Assembly: GCA_016218085.1 (NCBI GenBank)
Contig: JACREY010000020.1
Span: 186,001-250,000, forward strand
Source of the DNA: Ignavibacteriota bacterium
GTDB taxonomy: Bacteria > Bacteroidota > Ignavibacteria > Tepidaquicellales > Tepidaquicellaceae
Direction: 5' to 3'
Length of the DNA stretch: 64,000 bases
Shown here: positions 62,134 to 64,000 of the stretch, in pieces
Layout: the number at the start of each line of letters is the position of its first letter
Numbering within the stretch: position 1 is the stretch's first letter
Notes under the pieces: generated by a model
Told to the model about the DNA's origin: nothing
Databases searched by the model: none
What the model saw: the letters and a program-made list of their open reading frames with translations, nothing else
Translations under genes and position numbers: made by a program

Positions 62134-62907
62134 ATGAAAAAAACTGACACTTATTTTTTATTATTTCTGATAATATTTTTATCATTTAATTCGTTTGCCC
62201 AGATGAATAATGAGACAGCAAAGAAATTATCGAATCCGCTGGGATTTATTAGTATTCCGTTTCAAAGCAACTTTGATTTTAATATTCCTCCTAACAACGC
62301 TTTCAGGTGGACAATGTATCTGATGCCTATAATACCAATTAGTATAAACAAGGATTTTAATTCATTAAACAGAATCGTGCTACCGGTGATACATCAGAAT
62401 GATATATTTAAGGACAAAACACAGACAGGTATTGGTGATTTACTGATAAATGCTTTTTTATCCCCAAAAAGCGAAGAAATAGTATTTGGCATTGGACCTT
62501 CAGTATATATTCCAACCGGCTCACCGCTGCAGTTGACTTCCAGAAAATGGGCTGCGGGTCCGGGTGTAATTTCAATGAAATCAGAAGGAAGACTGATATT
62601 TGGTGCATTGCTTTTCCATTTGTGGACAGTGACCGGTGATGCATCCAGACCTGACTTCAGTTATACGTATTTTCAGCCGGTATCATTATATAATTTTAAC
62701 AAAGGCTGGGGGATTGGTCTGAGCGCAGAAATAAGCAATGAATGGAAAAAGAATGTCACAAACGGCTCGGTGATTTTTCAGGGTTCTAAATTAATGAATT
62801 TCTCCGGTCAACTGGTAAATTTTGTTTTAGGTCCGAAGTTTTTTTTTGGAGATTTCAACAGACCTGATTTTGGAATCAGATTTTCTGTAAATTTACTTTT
62901 TCCTTAA
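62134..62907 (+). CDS. Outer-membrane barrel-like protein
   Basis: A 257-residue exported protein (signal peptide about 1-22, SFAQ). It starts with ETAKKLSNPLGFISIPFQSNFDFNI and has GIGDLLINAFLSP, VFGIGPSVYIPTGS, LFHLWTVTGD and FGIRFSVNLLFP at the end, a pattern of transporter-like small barrels. It lies 18 bases after the giant PAS protein and 37 before another PAS sensor, so may be co-transcribed with them. Substrate unknown. Confidence 0.75.
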   Translation: MKKTDTYFLLFLIIFLSFNSFAQMNNETAKKLSNPLGFISIPFQSNFDFNIPPNNAFRWTMYLMPIIPISINKDFNSLNRIVLPVIHQNDIFKDKTQTGIGDLLINAFLSPKSEEIVFGIGPSVYIPTGSPLQLTSRKWAAGPGVISMKSEGRLIFGALLFHLWTVTGDASRPDFSYTYFQPVSLYNFNKGWGIGLSAEISNEWKKNVTNGSVIFQGSKLMNFSGQLVNFVLGPKFFFGDFNRPDFGIRFSVNLLFP

Positions 62908-62944
62908 ATTAATAGATTTCATAAAAATAAAACTGATTGAATAA

Positions 62945-64000
62945 ATGCAGATAGATATCAGGACACTGGTTTTTATAATTGGAATTACGCATATAATTCA
63001 ATTTATAGTTTTTTATATTCAATTCAAAGTTGTAAGGGTATATAAAGGTCCCGGTTGGTGGCTTTTGTGGAGCGCCGTTGAAGTACTTGGCTTTTTTGTT
63101 ATTTTACTCCGGGATATACCGGCAATTTTTCCTTTAGTAATTATAATACAGAATACAGCAATTATTTCAGGTACAATTTTTCTTTACATTGGTGTAATGA
63201 GATTTCTTAATAAAAAGGAAAATCTGAAATTAATAATTTCTGTATCCTCTATTTATTTGTTCGGTCTTCATTATTTTCTTTTTATCCATAATAGTATTCA
63301 GATACGCTCTATTATAATAAATGCAATGCTAGCTTTTGTTGCTTTTTTAACAGCTATTAGCTTATTTAGATATAAGTTTAATTCCGTAAGAAATGCAGCT
63401 AATTTTAATGCCGTTGTTTTTGTTATTCACGGACTGATATTTTTATACAGGACATTTATGTTTATATCCGGTGTTCGTGTGGAAGATACATTATCTCCTA
63501 CCTTATTTAATGTAATCATATTTTTAGATGCTCTGTTGGTCGGGCTTCTCTGGACTTTTGGTTTTGTAATAATGATTAATCAGAGATTAAATTCGGAAAT
63601 GACCGAAGCTAAGAATCATTTTGAGCTTATTTTCAGTACGAGTCCTGAGGGTGCCGTTATTACAAGAATGGAAGACGGTCTTATTGTAGATGTAAATAAT
63701 GGTTTTACCATGCTTACAGGATATTCCCGCGAGGAATCCGTAAACAAAACTATTTTTGAGACAAATATTTGGAAGAATATAGATGACCGGAATAGTGTAA
63801 TATCCGCATTGAAAAAAAACGGATATTGCTACAATTATGAAGCAATATTTATCAGGAAAGATCGTTCGGAACTGACAGGTCTGATGTCTGCAAAATTAAT
63901 AAAACTTAATGATGTTCAACATATTATTAGTATTACAAGAGATATAACAGAATTAAAAGAATCAGAGGAGAAAATTAAAAAATTAAATGAAGAACTGGAA
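62945..64000 (+). CDS. Membrane PAS sensor protein, 3' end outside window
   Basis: An open frame from ATG 62945 runs 352 codons to the window edge. The first 210 residues hold about seven hydrophobic helices (LVFIIGITHIIQFIVFYIQF, later LLVGLLWTFGFVIMI), then a PAS domain (about 222-340: HFELIFSTSPEGAVITR, VNNGFTMLTGYSREE, ITRDITELKESEE) and the start of a coiled coil IKKLNEELE. A histidine kinase or GGDEF could follow beyond 64000. It resembles the giant sensor only in its PAS and coiled-coil parts. Confidence 0.88.
   Translation, partial: MQIDIRTLVFIIGITHIIQFIVFYIQFKVVRVYKGPGWWLLWSAVEVLGFFVILLRDIPAIFPLVIIIQNTAIISGTIFLYIGVMRFLNKKENLKLIISVSSIYLFGLHYFLFIHNSIQIRSIIINAMLAFVAFLTAISLFRYKFNSVRNAANFNAVVFVIHGLIFLYRTFMFISGVRVEDTLSPTLFNVIIFLDALLVGLLWTFGFVIMINQRLNSEMTEAKNHFELIFSTSPEGAVITRMEDGLIVDVNNGFTMLTGYSREESVNKTIFETNIWKNIDDRNSVISALKKNGYCYNYEAIFIRKDRSELTGLMSAKLIKLNDVQHIISITRDITELKESEEKIKKLNEELE

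Overview
The window is a contiguous piece of an AT-rich bacterial chromosome. I place it in the Ignavibacteria/Bacteroidota (FCB) side of the tree. The evidence is three secreted proteins with the C-terminal type IX secretion sorting module (NYPNPFNP-type motif followed by a beta domain), a short Bacteroidetes-type primary sigma factor, many SusC-like or small barrel outer-membrane proteins, frequent starts without a Shine-Dalgarno sequence (including TTG starts on rpsL and rpsJ), and PAS-rich sensors. The species cannot be named from the sequence alone.

Layout. 1-1000: gene-free repeat field with a nested inverted set of REP-like palindromes, two 120-bp near-identical repeats and terminator-like hairpins. 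1001-8753: translation block rpsL-rpsG-fusA, a tRNA-Ile with anticodon UAU, tuf, then rpsJ-rplC-rplD-rplW, which stops at a terminator where rplB would be expected, followed by the primary sigma factor. 9087-12141: tRNA-Arg(ACG) with a 33-bp duplicated 3' end bracketing a two-gene toxin-antitoxin module, followed by a very AT-rich restriction-modification pair. 12264-18896: a secreted sialidase-like propeller, a small membrane protein, then a chaperone-usher-type locus (two DUF4402 pilin-like genes, chaperone, usher) in which the usher signal peptide is broken by a T10 homopolymer. 18980-24961: carbonic anhydrase/TerC, cupin, PQQ propeller, and a TonB-dependent receptor divergent from a DtxR/MntR-type regulator with a clear operator between them. 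25034-31315: tRNA-Arg(CCG), acetyltransferase and two hydrolases, RdgB and a heterodimeric ABC exporter. 31454-40088: outer-membrane barrels, a T9SS cargo protein, a von Willebrand-like membrane protein and two SurA/PpiC chaperones. 40253-47795: glycogen synthase, a TrmB-type regulator, two mosaic T9SS cargo proteins and a lipoprotein propeller. 47819-49839: beta-CASP nuclease and Mpg. 50004-55640: rimP-nusA-infB-rbfA-truB, headed by tandem terminator-like hairpins that end 7 bases before the rimP start codon. 55880-64000: tRNA-Ser, YbaK, a 1813-residue sensor with ten PAS domains and no output domain, a barrel protein, and the start of a second PAS sensor that runs off the window.

How the parts work together: two housekeeping translation operons frame an accessory region dominated by cell-envelope functions (secretion cargo, pili, metal uptake, outer-membrane assembly chaperones) and signalling. 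The strongest candidates for a second look are the homopolymer-interrupted usher in a pilus locus unlike standard ones, the UAU tRNA-Ile, the tRNA-bounded mini-island beside the restriction system, the REP/BIME-like array, and the attenuator-like rimP leader. No rRNA, CRISPR array or transposase gene was seen.
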